64,000 nt of DNA from Actinophytocola oryzae. GTDB taxonomy: Bacteria > Actinomycetota > Actinomycetes > Mycobacteriales > Pseudonocardiaceae. Position 1 is the stretch's first letter. Each line of letters starts with the position of its first letter. The stretch covers positions 62,001 to 126,000 of the forward strand of contig NZ_SOCP01000022.1 of assembly GCF_004364325.1 (NCBI RefSeq), in the 5' to 3' direction. Both the position numbers and the translations under genes were made by a program. Positions 52,282 through 63,407 of the stretch are shown here, piece after piece. The notes under the pieces are model-generated. The model had not been told where the DNA came from, made no database searches, and saw only the letters and a list, made by a program, of their open reading frames with translations.

Positions 52282-53784
52282 GTGACCGACGAATCGCAGG
52301 AACCGCAGGCAGACGACCTTCCGGAGCAGCTTCGGGTCCGTCGCGAGAAGCGGTCGCGACTGCTCGACGACGGCGTCGACCCTTATCCCGTCGAACTGCC
52401 GCGCACACACTCCTTGTCCGAGGTTCGCGAATCGCATTCGGGTCTGGCACCGGATACGGCCACCGGAGATGTGGTGGGCGTCACTGGTCGGATCATCTTT
52501 CTGCGCAATACCGGCAAGCTCTGTTTCGCGACGCTTCAGGAAGGCGACGGCACCGAGCTGCAGGCGATGCTGAGCCTGAACAAGGTGGGCGAGTCCGCGC
52601 TTTCGGAGTGGAAGAGCGTCGTCGACATCGGTGATCACGTTTTCGTGCGTGGTGAGGTAATCACCTCCCGGCGTGGCGAGCTCTCCGTTCTCGCGGACGA
52701 GTGGCGAATGGCGGCCAAGGCGCTACGCCCTCTGCCGGTCGCCCACAAGGACCTGAACGAGGAAACCCGCATTCGGCAGCGGTATGTCGACCTGATCCTG
52801 CGCCCGCAGGCCCGCGAAACCGTTCGAACGCGTGCCGGAGTGGTCCGCTCATTGCGTGACAGTTTCCACGAGCGCGGTTTCCTCGAGGTCGAGACGCCGA
52901 TGTTGCAGACCGTGCACGGCGGTGCGACAGCTCGCCCATTCGTGACACACTCGAACGCGATGAGCATGGACCTCTACCTGCGTATCGCGCCGGAACTGTT
53001 CCTGAAGCGCTGCGTCGTCGGCGGTATCGAGAAGGTCTTTGAGATCAACCGCAACTTCCGTAACGAGGGCAGCGATTCGTCGCACTCTCCGGAGTTCGCG
53101 ATGCTCGAGTTCTACGCGGCCTACGAAACGTACGACTCCATGGCCGTACTGACCCGTCAGCTGGTGCAGGAGTCCGCCCAGGCCGTGTTCGGCACACAGG
53201 TCGTCACGCTGGCGGACGGCGAGGAGTACGACCTGTCGGGGGAGTGGACGACCCTGTCCATGTACCCGTCGCTGTCCGAGGCGGTCGGCGAGGAGATCAC
53301 CCCGCAGACCCCCGCCGACCTGCTGCACAAGCACGCGGCGGCCCGTGGGCTGGAGGTGGACCCCAAGCTCGCGCACGGCAAGCTGGTCGAGGAGCTGTGG
53401 GAGCACCTGGTCGGCGACCACCTGCACGCGCCGACCTTCGTGCGGGACTTCCCGGTCGAGACCTCGCCGCTCACCCGCCAGCACAGGAGCATCTCCGGTG
53501 TTGCCGAGAAATGGGATCTCTACGTGCGGGGATTCGAGCTCGCGACCGGATACTCCGAGCTCGTCGACCCCGTAGTGGAACGGCAGCGACTGACGGAACA
53601 GGCCGCGCTCGGCGCCGGGGGAGACGACGAGGCGATGCGTCTCGACGAGGACTTCTTGCGCGCCCTCGAGTACGGAATGCCGCCGAGCGGCGGTGTCGGA
53701 ATGGGGATCGACCGGTTGCTCATGGCACTCACCGGCCTGGGCATTCGGGAGACCATCCTGTTTCCGCTGGTGCGCCCGGAATGA
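52282..53784 (+). CDS. lysS: Lysyl-tRNA synthetase (class II)
   Basis: 500 residues. The N-terminal OB-fold anticodon domain runs to ~150 (VVGVTGRIIFLRNTGKLCFATLQ); class II motif 2 is EINRNFRNEGSDSSHSPEF and motif 3 is GGVGMGIDRLLM near the C-terminus. KMSMDLYLRIAPELFLKR-like residues contact substrate. Codon use in the first ~1 kb is less extreme in GC than the rest. Leaderless GTG start. It sits upstream of lsr2 and clpC as in mycobacteria. Confidence 0.97.
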   Translation: MTDESQEPQADDLPEQLRVRREKRSRLLDDGVDPYPVELPRTHSLSEVRESHSGLAPDTATGDVVGVTGRIIFLRNTGKLCFATLQEGDGTELQAMLSLNKVGESALSEWKSVVDIGDHVFVRGEVITSRRGELSVLADEWRMAAKALRPLPVAHKDLNEETRIRQRYVDLILRPQARETVRTRAGVVRSLRDSFHERGFLEVETPMLQTVHGGATARPFVTHSNAMSMDLYLRIAPELFLKRCVVGGIEKVFEINRNFRNEGSDSSHSPEFAMLEFYAAYETYDSMAVLTRQLVQESAQAVFGTQVVTLADGEEYDLSGEWTTLSMYPSLSEAVGEEITPQTPADLLHKHAAARGLEVDPKLAHGKLVEELWEHLVGDHLHAPTFVRDFPVETSPLTRQHRSISGVAEKWDLYVRGFELATGYSELVDPVVERQRLTEQAALGAGGDDEAMRLDEDFLRALEYGMPPSGGVGMGIDRLLMALTGLGIRETILFPLVRPE

Positions 53785-53911
53785 CCCAGGATCGCGACAC
53801 GGACTGCTAACGTAATCAAGGATTTGCGTTAAGCTGGTTAGTGGGAGTATTCCTATATCGTGCTACGCACGTTCACCGGTCCCTCGTGTCGCAAACCTGA
53901 GGAGGGCGCAG

Positions 53912-54262
53912 ATGGCGCAGAAGGTCACGGTTAGCCTGGTCGATGACCTCGACGGTTCCGAGGCGGAGGAGACCGTCGAGTTCGGTTTGGATGGCGCGTT
54001 CTACGAGATCGACCTCTCCGAGGACAATGCGGAGCGGTTGCGCGACGCACTCTCGGATTACGTGGAGCACGCTCGCCGGTCGGGTGGTCGTAAGCGGCCA
54101 GTGGGTCGGTTGGCCGGCGCCGGTCGTGCCCCTCGCACGGCATCCGCGGATCGGGAACAGAACCAGGCAATGCGTGAGTGGGCACGCAAGCAGGGCATGA
54201 ACATCTCCGATCGCGGTCGAATCCCGAAGGAAGTCGCCGAGGCGTACAACGCGCAGGCCTGA
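53912..54262 (+). CDS. lsr2: Nucleoid-associated xenogeneic silencer Lsr2
   Basis: 116 residues. The N-terminal dimerisation domain (KVTVSLVDDLDGSEAEETVEFGLDG) and the C-terminal DNA-binding domain with the AT-hook-like RGRIP loop (residues ~105-109) preceded by REWARKQGMNISD are both intact. It binds AT-rich DNA and silences acquired genes. GGAGGG precedes the ATG. The 127-bp upstream gap is noticeably AT-richer than its surroundings (TTGCGTTAAGCTGGTTAG, CCTATATCG), fitting autoregulation. Confidence 0.97.
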   Translation: MAQKVTVSLVDDLDGSEAEETVEFGLDGAFYEIDLSEDNAERLRDALSDYVEHARRSGGRKRPVGRLAGAGRAPRTASADREQNQAMREWARKQGMNISDRGRIPKEVAEAYNAQA

Positions 54263-54268
54263 CGGCTT

Positions 54269-55504
54269 TCACAATGCGGCAGCGTCGGTTCCCGGATTAA
54301 CGGGCACCGGCGTTTTCGCGCGTGGTCGCAGCGCGACGGCGAGCCATCCGGCCACGCAGACCGTGGCGACCCCGGCCAGCGCCATCGCGGCCCCGACGGG
54401 TACGACCTCGGTCAACCCGCCGAACACGAGTGGCCCGACGCCCTGGAGCGTCATCAGCCCGGTGGAGAGCAGGCCGAACGCCTGGCCGCGGGCGTCGCCG
54501 GGTAGCGCGTCCCTGAACGGCCCCTGCAGCCCGAGCCCGAACGCGAAACCGCACCCCATGATCGCCATCAGGACTCCGGCGACCACCGGTGGCACGTCGA
54601 GGACGAACCCCAGCATCGGTAGCCCGAGCACCGCGACGAGCGGTGCGACGGCCCGTTCGCGGGCTCGTGGTGTCAGTGCCCGCGTGACCACGAGGTTGCC
54701 GAGGAACATGCCGACCGGGATGCAGCCGAGGATGATGCCCGAGGCGCTCTCGGGGAAGTGCCGCAGGCCGGCGTAGGGGATCAGCAGGCTTTCCCCGCCG
54801 ATCACGAACGCGGGCGGCAGCCAGTTCGCGATCAGCAGGCGCCGGACCGTCGTGTCGACGAGCAGCTCACGTGCGCCGTGGTAGCTCTGCAGCACCAGTG
54901 ACCGCTCGCTCTGGCGCCCGGGCGCGGGCAGGTCCGGCAGGTTGACGCGTGCCCAGAGCGCCGCGACCGCGTGACACCCGGCGGTGACGAGCAGCGCCGC
55001 GTGCGGGCCGACGGCCGCGACGAGGATGCCGCCACCCGCGAGCCCGACGATCTGCACCGCCGAGTTCACGAGCTGGAAAAGCCCCCGGCCGACGACGAAC
55101 GCGTCCCCGCTGAGGGTCTCGGCGGTGAGGCGTCCCGCGGTCCCGTTGAACACGGGCGCGAGGCACCCGACCCCCGCGACGAGCAGCAGGCTGGCCCACA
55201 CCGGCAGCCCGAAGGCGAGCAACGCGGCCGCGGCGGCTTCGAGGGTGTACCCGCTGACGAGCAGGAGCCGGGGCCGCAGCATGTCGGGCAGCGCCCCGAG
55301 CAGCAGGCCGCCGACGACCTGCGGCAGGAACGAGACCCCGAAGGTCATGGCACCGAGCAGGGCCGACCCGGTGGTGGTGAACACGAGCACGCTGAGTGCG
55401 ACAGTCCGCAGCGTGTCGGCGCCGACGGCGAGCCCACGGGTGAAGAACACCGTGCGGAAGACCGGCTCGGCGAGGACCTGGCGGAAGGTGGCGCGTTCTG
55501 TCAC
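54269..55504 (-). CDS. Major facilitator superfamily exporter
   Basis: 411 residues with 12 predicted helices, belonging to the MFS_3/enterobactin-exporter-like group (TVALSVLVFTTTGSALLGAMTFGVSFLPQVVGG). The loop after helix 2 is the degenerate ALPDMLRPRLLL. Substrate unknown. The GTG at 55504 matches the family start (TERATFRQVL); an ATG at 55540 would add 12 residues. Divergent from the ArsR-type regulator, a frequent pairing in which the regulator controls the pump. It converges on lsr2 with only 6 bp between stops. Confidence 0.85.
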   Translation of the reverse strand: MTERATFRQVLAEPVFRTVFFTRGLAVGADTLRTVALSVLVFTTTGSALLGAMTFGVSFLPQVVGGLLLGALPDMLRPRLLLVSGYTLEAAAAALLAFGLPVWASLLLVAGVGCLAPVFNGTAGRLTAETLSGDAFVVGRGLFQLVNSAVQIVGLAGGGILVAAVGPHAALLVTAGCHAVAALWARVNLPDLPAPGRQSERSLVLQSYHGARELLVDTTVRRLLIANWLPPAFVIGGESLLIPYAGLRHFPESASGIILGCIPVGMFLGNLVVTRALTPRARERAVAPLVAVLGLPMLGFVLDVPPVVAGVLMAIMGCGFAFGLGLQGPFRDALPGDARGQAFGLLSTGLMTLQGVGPLVFGGLTEVVPVGAAMALAGVATVCVAGWLAVALRPRAKTPVPVNPGTDAAAL

Positions 55505-55557
55505 GTGCCCAGCGTTTCCCCGGGCCGGGCCGTTCACCATTGTTTCGTGCGTGAGCG

Positions 55558-55563
55558 TAAGGT
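55558..55563 (+). promoter_or_regulatory. -10 element of leaderless regulator transcript
   Basis: TAAGGT, 8 bases before the ATG at 55572, without a Shine-Dalgarno sequence. Confidence 0.4.
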
Positions 55564-55571
55564 GCGCGGTC

Positions 55572-56552
55572 ATGCTGAGGTTCGTCGCGGGCCGGGACGA
55601 CCTGCTGAACAGCCGTTTCGCGTTGTCGCCGATAGTCGAGCTGGAGAGCCTGCTGCGCAAGCTCTACTTCAGGCGGGGGCAGCTGCCCGCGGAGTGGTCG
55701 GCGAGGGTGCGGCCCGCGTTCGAGCGCCTGCGGGCGGAGACGCCCCTGGACGCGGTGCTGGCCCTGCAGGGCGCGGGTTACGGCCCGGCCTTCGTGGTGC
55801 AACCGCCGTCGAGCATGACCCAGACGATCGACGACGACCTCGCCGCGCTGAGAGCGACCCCGCTGGCCCAGGCCCGCCACGAGATCGAGGAGTGCCTGGG
55901 TCACCGCCCGGCCACCGACGAGCGTGTCCTCGCCATCCTGCGCGACAGGGCCGTGACGTCGATCCTGGCGGACGCGATGGCGGCGGCGTGGCAGGAGCTG
56001 GTGGCCCCCGACTGGCCGGCGCTGAGAGCGGTCCTGGAACGCGACGTGGTGCACCGGGGCGGCCTGCTGAGCAGTGGCGGCTGGAGCGCGGCGTTCGCGG
56101 GGCTGCACAAGCGGCTGCGATGGCACGACGGTGTGATCGAGCTGCAGCGTGACTTGGGTGGGGAGTACGACCTGGGTGGCGCGGGGATGTTGCTGGTCCC
56201 CTCGGTGTACGTGTGGCCGAAGATCGCCGCGTACACGGAGCCACCGTGGCCGAAGACCCTCGTCTACCCAGCCCGCGGCACCGGGGCGTTGTGGGAGCCG
56301 GGTGCCGGAACGCCTCCGGACGCGCTGGCCTCGCTGCTGGGCCGCACGAGGGCCCGGCTGCTGGTGGCCCTGTCCGACCCGGCGAGCACGACCCAGCTGG
56401 CGCAGAGCCTGTCGCTGGCCCCCGGCGCGGTGGGCGACCACCTGGCGGTGCTGAGGAATGCGGGCCTGGTGACGAGGGCGCGGTCCGGCCGCTCGGTCCT
56501 GTACCGCAGAACCCCGCTTGGCGACGCCCTGGCAGGCGGCGCGGGCGGATAG
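55572..56552 (+). CDS. ArsR-type transcriptional regulator with N-terminal DUF5937 domain
   Basis: 326 residues. The C-terminal ~75 residues are a winged helix (RARLLVALSDPASTTQLAQSLSLAPGAVGDHLAVLRNAGLVTRARSGRSVLYRRT) of the ArsR group; the N-terminal ~230 residues are a helical ligand domain typical of DUF5937 regulators. No metal-binding cysteines. Likely represses the divergent MFS pump; 67 bp separate the two start codons. Confidence 0.87.
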   Translation: MLRFVAGRDDLLNSRFALSPIVELESLLRKLYFRRGQLPAEWSARVRPAFERLRAETPLDAVLALQGAGYGPAFVVQPPSSMTQTIDDDLAALRATPLAQARHEIEECLGHRPATDERVLAILRDRAVTSILADAMAAAWQELVAPDWPALRAVLERDVVHRGGLLSSGGWSAAFAGLHKRLRWHDGVIELQRDLGGEYDLGGAGMLLVPSVYVWPKIAAYTEPPWPKTLVYPARGTGALWEPGAGTPPDALASLLGRTRARLLVALSDPASTTQLAQSLSLAPGAVGDHLAVLRNAGLVTRARSGRSVLYRRTPLGDALAGGAGG

Positions 56553-56553
56553 C

Positions 56554-57387
56554 TCAGTACTTCGGGCACACCCGGGGGCAGGTCTCGCACACGCCCTGGC
56601 CGGCCTTCATGAGGTAGTGGAAGCAGCAGCTCTCCCGCCGCCGTGTCCAGCGGGTGTGCCCGGCGGCGTCGGTGACCGGCCGCAGGGTCGACGCCGAGGT
56701 CAGCGGCTCGAACCGGTCGTCGAGCAGCAGTGCCGCGTCGAGTACGCCCGCCACCTCGTCGCCGCCGTACCGGCCCGCCAGCCACATCCAGTTGTCGAGC
56801 GCGTCCGTCGCGGCACCCCACAACGTCCTTCGGCCGAACCGGACGGTCTTCCCGAAGGCGGAGACGAACTGCGCCGCGTGCGCGGTGAACCGGCCCCGCA
56901 GCACCGCGGCGAGGGCCCGCTCGTCGGTGACGACGGTGGCGTTCGGCGTGCCGGCCGCCGGGTCGTCGGGGAGGCACACGAAACCCTCGTCCAGCACCGC
57001 GATGGAGTCCGGATGGGGTCTCGGTCGACTCTTGCGGAACGCGAGGTGCTCCGGACGCAGCGACGGCACCCGTCGTTCATGATGGAACAGGAGCGCGGCG
57101 AGGTAGGCGGGCACGGACAGGTACCACGACATAACGTAGCCGGCGGTGGTCCGTTCCGGCGCCTCGCCGTACCGGTCGTGCAGCCAACCAGCGAGTTCCT
57201 GGCGCCAGAGGGTGAACGTCTCGGGCGCGGAGAGTAGTTCCGCGCAGTTCACCCAGGCGGTGGAATCGTCGGGCAGGCCGACACGGATCTGAGTCTTGGC
57301 CTGGCAGGATCCGGCTCGGGCGACGGAGTCGCTCAGGTCGGCGACGTACGCGGCGGTCACAAGCCGTAGGCTTGGACTGGTCCGCAT
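56554..57387 (-). CDS. FhuF-like ferric siderophore reductase with C-terminal [2Fe-2S] site
   Basis: 277 residues. The C-terminus carries the FhuF-type cluster motif: Cys254-Cys255, eleven residues, Cys267-x2-Cys270, plus Cys274. The preceding FRKSR and AFGKTVRFGRRTLWGAATDAL regions fit the siderophore-iron reductase fold. Expected to release iron from ferric siderophores in the cytoplasm. ATG with GGGAGGAC upstream, and an iron box 20 bases before the start indicates IdeR/DmdR repression by iron. Confidence 0.88.
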   Translation of the reverse strand: MRTSPSLRLVTAAYVADLSDSVARAGSCQAKTQIRVGLPDDSTAWVNCAELLSAPETFTLWRQELAGWLHDRYGEAPERTTAGYVMSWYLSVPAYLAALLFHHERRVPSLRPEHLAFRKSRPRPHPDSIAVLDEGFVCLPDDPAAGTPNATVVTDERALAAVLRGRFTAHAAQFVSAFGKTVRFGRRTLWGAATDALDNWMWLAGRYGGDEVAGVLDAALLLDDRFEPLTSASTLRPVTDAAGHTRWTRRRESCCFHYLMKAGQGVCETCPRVCPKY

Positions 57388-57406
57388 GGGTGTCCTCCCT
57401 GGCCAA

Positions 57407-57425
57407 TTAGGTGAGCCTGGCCTAA
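57407..57425. promoter_or_regulatory. IdeR/DmdR iron box
   Basis: TTAGGTGAGCCTGGCCTAA matches 15 of 19 positions of the actinobacterial iron box consensus (TTAGGTTAGGCTAACCTAA). An overlapping inverted repeat GGTGAGC (57410-57416) / GCTCACC (57431-57437) with a 14-base spacer surrounds it. Placed directly upstream of the FhuF-like gene. Confidence 0.8.
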
Positions 57426-57479
57426 GTTTAGCTCACCGGCGTGATCATCGCGAGTCGAGCGGACGCGCGCGGTTGGACT

Positions 57480-57493
57480 GTTCGCGCTCAGCG
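57480..57493. promoter_or_regulatory. ClgR-type operator upstream of clpC
   Basis: GTTCGC-N5-GCG (GTTCGCGCTCAGCG, continued by GAC) fits the known ClgR recognition pattern of actinobacterial clp genes exactly. It lies 184 bases before the clpC start in the 289-bp gap shared with the iron-regulated gene. Confidence 0.6.
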
Positions 57494-57621
57494 GACACCA
57501 CGCAGGTGGCGGAATCCTTCCTCGATGCCGCACGTTGTTCCCTAACGAAGCTCACGGATAGCCGTAAGTGGTACTGAGAGCGACAGGCTGGACGACTACA
57601 GTGGTCTTCACGGTGCTGAAC

Positions 57622-57640
57622 CCCACCGCACGGAGGTGGG
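57622..57640 (+). other. Hairpin in clpC 5' untranslated region
   Basis: CCCACC / GGTGGG arms around a 7-base loop, 37 bases before the clpC ATG. It could stabilise or regulate the leader; no downstream T-run, so not a terminator. Confidence 0.35.
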
Positions 57641-57676
57641 TACTAAGGGCCGCCGGCGCAGCAGTCAGGAGTGCAG

Positions 57677-60226
<2,550 letters not shown>

Positions 60227-60233
60227 CTCTCAG

Positions 60234-60282
60234 AACCGCGCCCTCCGTCTCCTGGCTCCGGCCGGGGTCGGGGGGCGCGGTT
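60234..60282 (+). terminator. Terminator after clpC
   Basis: AACCGCGCC at the left and GGCGCGGTT at the right, extended internally by CTCCG/CGGGG-type pairs, followed by TCGTATG; 7 bases after the clpC stop. Confidence 0.7.
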
Positions 60283-60371
60283 TCGTATGTGGGGACACTG
60301 CCACCCTCGGCTCCGGCCAGGTGGACCACGCACCCAGCTGCCGTTCGCGCCGATGCGCACCAGGTCGCCCA

Positions 60372-60577
60372 CAATCCACACGGTTATCCACAGGATGCGG
60401 CGAACCCCCAAGGCGTTGTCGGTACCTCGCACTAGACTGGATTCCGGGGGCTGGAGGCGCCCATCGCCCACTCCACCAGGCGTTACCGCTCGATCGACCC
60501 CCACGGAAGCAGCCTCGAAACGCCTGCGCCGCCGACCCGAGACAGTGAGTTGTCCACAGCCCGGCAAGTTGTCCACA
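60372..60577 (+). promoter_or_regulatory. DnaA-box group in the clpC downstream intergenic region
   Basis: In the only gene-free stretch longer than 300 bp (60227-60655) are TTATCCACA at 60384-60392 (the classical DnaA box), a degenerate CAATCCACA at 60372-60380, and an exact pair of TTGTCCACA at 60550-60558 and 60569-60577, 19 bp start to start as in the pair at 19555. A partial inverted box GGGGACAACT follows at 60585-60594. The rest of the gap holds the clpC terminator and nothing else I recognise. Confidence 0.65.
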
Positions 60578-60655
60578 GGGGGACTGGGGACAACTCGGCC
60601 CCGACACACTGGTCAACCACCGGCGCCCGCCGACAACCTCGGGCAAGCTGTAGGC

Positions 60656-60865
60656 ATGGGGCTTGACGACGATCCGTTCGACTGGCGGGCAACCAAGGAC
60701 GGCCAGGTGCTCGTCTCCAGAGGAGGCCGGGTCGTCACCACCGTGCGTGGCGGAGCCGCGGCCAAGCTCCTCGGCCGCCTCCGGACCGCTGACGACCACG
60801 CCACCCAACAGCTCCTCGCCCGCGCGACCGGTCACTACAAACACGGCAACGAGCGTCATGGTTAG
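60656..60865 (+). CDS. Small conserved actinobacterial protein, unknown function
   Basis: 69 residues: DPFDWRATKDGQVLVSRGGR, then a helical middle and the C-terminal QQLLARATGHYKHGNER. This pattern recurs in many actinobacterial genomes as an uncharacterised small protein. The ATG at 60656 is the natural start because upstream codons of the open frame lie in the DnaA-box region. The last 8 bases overlap the start of the next gene, so the two are translationally coupled. Confidence 0.65.
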   Translation: MGLDDDPFDWRATKDGQVLVSRGGRVVTTVRGGAAAKLLGRLRTADDHATQQLLARATGHYKHGNERHG

Positions 60866-61898
60866 GTGGACCGAGGCCCCCGACGAGTACACCCACGACC
60901 TCGCCGACCCCAACGACGACGACTTCGACGTCGACCACCCGGCACGGCGCCGCCGAAGCAGGACGGTCACGTTCCTGCTGGTACTCGCCGCCCTCGTGTT
61001 CCTCGCCTACGGCGTGGCCCGCGTACTCAGCGTCGACGACCTCGTCGACAACGCCCTGCTCGTCGACGCCATGGCACTCACCCCCTACGTCGTCGCGGGC
61101 AGCCTCCTCCTCGCGCTCGTCAGCCTGGTGCTCCGCCGCCTCCTGGCACTCGTCGTTCTCGTACTCGCACTCTCGCTCAGCGCCCTGCTCGGCCCCCGCT
61201 ACTTCTCCGAGGAACAGCCCGAGGCCACCGGCCCCCACCTGCGGATCATGGCCGCCAACCTCTACCTCGGACACGCCGACGCCCGGACCATCGTCAACCT
61301 CGTTCGGCAGCAACAGGTCGACGTGCTCACCATGCCCGAGCTGACACCGGCGGAAGTGTCCGCACTGGACAGTGCGGGCCTCTCGGAGTTGTTGCCCTAC
61401 CGCGTCTTCGACGCCCGGCCCGGCGGCGATGGCAACGGGATCGCCGCGAACGTGCCGCTGCGCAGGGTGGTCCCCATGTCGGAGACCGTGCTGTCCCAAC
61501 CATCCGCCCTCGTCGACCTGCCCGGGCGGGACGACGTCCAGCTGACCGCGGTACACATCCAACCGCCACTGTCCTATCAGGACGTCCGGACGTGGCGGTC
61601 CGAGCTGGCCCAGCTTCCCCGCGTCGAACCGAACGACCACATCCGAATACTCGCCGGCGACTTCAACGCCACCTTCGACCACGCCGCCTTCCGGAACATC
61701 GTCGACCGCGGTTACGCCGACGCCGCCGAGGAGACCGGCAAGGGACTCGACACCACCTGGTCGTCCCTGCCCACCGGACCCCCACTGACGATCGACCACA
61801 TCGTCGCCGACGGCCAGTGCGCCATCAGCAGCTACGCCGTCTACGACCTGCCGGGCAGCGACCACAACGCGATCATCGCCGAGGTGGTCCTGCCCTGA
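60858..61898 (+). CDS. Membrane-anchored endonuclease/exonuclease/phosphatase-fold protein
   Basis: 346 residues. Three transmembrane helices (about 37-58, 70-90, 92-112) anchor a C-terminal EEP domain starting at LRIMAANLYLGHADARTIV. Catalytic motifs are MPELTP (metal-binding Glu), LAGDFNATFDHAAF and SDHNAIIAEV. The family covers DNases, phosphodiesterases and phospholipases, so the substrate (possibly a lipid or nucleotide outside the cell) cannot be set. ATG at 60858 overlaps the small protein gene. Convergent with the M1 peptidase, stops 4 bp apart. Confidence 0.87.
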   Translation: MVRWTEAPDEYTHDLADPNDDDFDVDHPARRRRSRTVTFLLVLAALVFLAYGVARVLSVDDLVDNALLVDAMALTPYVVAGSLLLALVSLVLRRLLALVVLVLALSLSALLGPRYFSEEQPEATGPHLRIMAANLYLGHADARTIVNLVRQQQVDVLTMPELTPAEVSALDSAGLSELLPYRVFDARPGGDGNGIAANVPLRRVVPMSETVLSQPSALVDLPGRDDVQLTAVHIQPPLSYQDVRTWRSELAQLPRVEPNDHIRILAGDFNATFDHAAFRNIVDRGYADAAEETGKGLDTTWSSLPTGPPLTIDHIVADGQCAISSYAVYDLPGSDHNAIIAEVVLP

Positions 61899-61902
61899 CG
61901 CG

Positions 61903-63354
61903 TCACTTGCGCAGCGGACCCGGGTACAGGTACTCGTCCGCGGGCTGGGTGTCGTCGTGGAACCAGGCCTTGAAGAAACCCGACAGGTCCTTGCCCGCGA
62001 TCTGCTGGGTGAACTGCTCGAACTCCGGCCACGACGCGTTGCTGTCCTTGTGCTTCGCGGGCCATTCCTTCAGGACCCGGTCGAACGCTTCGTCACCGAT
62101 CAGCCTGCGCAGCGCGTGCAACGCGAGCGGCCCCTTCTCGTACACGGCCGTGAACTCGTTGCCGGGCCCCATGTCGTAGAGTTTTCCCGACCACAGGCGG
62201 TCCGTGCCCCGCGCCACCTCCTTGCGGTACTCGTCGTCGAGGTTCGCGCCGTTCTTCGCCTCGTCCCACAGCCAGGACGCGTAGCTGGCGAAGCACTCGT
62301 TCAGGCAGATGTCCTTCCACCCGTCCACCGACACCGAGTCGCCGTACCACTGGTGCGCGTTCTCGTGCACCACCACCGACTCCTCGGCCCACGACGCGTA
62401 GATCGGGCGGGTCTGGGTCTCCAGTGAGAAGCCGATGTTCTCGTTGACGTAGATGCCGCCCGCCGCGGACTGGGGGTACGGGCCGAACTTCGACGCGAGG
62501 AAGTCCAGGATCTCCGGCAGCCGCGCCTCGATCGACTGCTTGTCCTCCGTGCCCGGCGCGTACGCGCTCACCACCGGCGTCCCGTCGGACAGCGTGGAGC
62601 GGTCGAACGTCCACTTGTCGATGCCGACAGTCGTCAGGTAGGTCGCGATCCGGCTCGGCTCGTTCCAGTGGTAGGTGGTCCAGCCGTCGCCGCCTTCGGT
62701 CGGGGCCGAGTCGACGCCGTTCGAGATCACGCTCCAGCCGTCCGGCACCCGCGCGTCCAACTTGAACGTCGCCTTGTCCTTCGGGGTGTCGTTCGCCGGG
62801 TACCAGCTCGTGGCCGAGTGCGGCTCGCCTGCCGCGAACGCGCCGCCGGAGGACGACAGCTGCCAGCCGTTCTCGCCGAGCGTGCCCTCCTCGGCCGCCT
62901 CCGGCACACCCGAGTACTTCACCCGCGTCTCGAACGTCGCGCCGGACGCCACCGGGGTGGGCGGGGTGATCACCAGCTCGTGGTCGCCGGATCGGGTGAA
63001 CTTCGCGTCGGCTGAGCCGACGGTGACGGACTGGACGTCCAGGCCCTGCAGGTCGAGGTTGAACGTCGACAGGTCCTCGGCCGCCTTCGAGGTCACGAGG
63101 GTGTCACCCGTCAGCTCGTGCGAGGCCGGGTCGTAGCTGATCTGCACGTGGTAGGCGGTCACGTCGTACCCGCCGTTGCCGTCCTTCGGGTAGTACGGGT
63201 CGCCCGCGCTGTCCGAGGACGCCTCACCGTTCGCCGAAGGCTCGTCGCTGGTCGGACCGCCTTCCTGGCTCCGGGACCGCGACACGGAACACGAGCTGAG
63301 GCTGACGGCAACCAGCGTGAGGCAGACAGCGCGCACGGCCGTGCGGTTACGCAT
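61903..63354 (-). CDS. M1-family metallopeptidase lipoprotein
   Basis: 483 residues. Signal peptide with lipobox LSSC (Cys ~22) followed by a Ser/Glu/Gly linker. The gluzincin motif is H330-E-N-A-H334 with the downstream glutamate in NECFASYASWL; the domain before it (YDVTAYHVQISYDP...) is the M1 N-terminal beta-domain. The GAMEN exopeptidase motif is replaced by ENIGFSLETQ, as in the short actinobacterial M1 subgroup, and there is no C-terminal ERAP-like domain, so aminopeptidase specificity is uncertain. Attached to the outer face of the membrane. ATG at 63354 with GGGAG upstream. Confidence 0.9.
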   Translation of the reverse strand: MRNRTAVRAVCLTLVAVSLSSCSVSRSRSQEGGPTSDEPSANGEASSDSAGDPYYPKDGNGGYDVTAYHVQISYDPASHELTGDTLVTSKAAEDLSTFNLDLQGLDVQSVTVGSADAKFTRSGDHELVITPPTPVASGATFETRVKYSGVPEAAEEGTLGENGWQLSSSGGAFAAGEPHSATSWYPANDTPKDKATFKLDARVPDGWSVISNGVDSAPTEGGDGWTTYHWNEPSRIATYLTTVGIDKWTFDRSTLSDGTPVVSAYAPGTEDKQSIEARLPEILDFLASKFGPYPQSAAGGIYVNENIGFSLETQTRPIYASWAEESVVVHENAHQWYGDSVSVDGWKDICLNECFASYASWLWDEAKNGANLDDEYRKEVARGTDRLWSGKLYDMGPGNEFTAVYEKGPLALHALRRLIGDEAFDRVLKEWPAKHKDSNASWPEFEQFTQQIAGKDLSGFFKAWFHDDTQPADEYLYPGPLRK

Positions 63355-63407
63355 GATCAACAGCTCCCAACTCTCGCCTGCCTGGACATCATGGCCGACC
63401 AGGTGTG

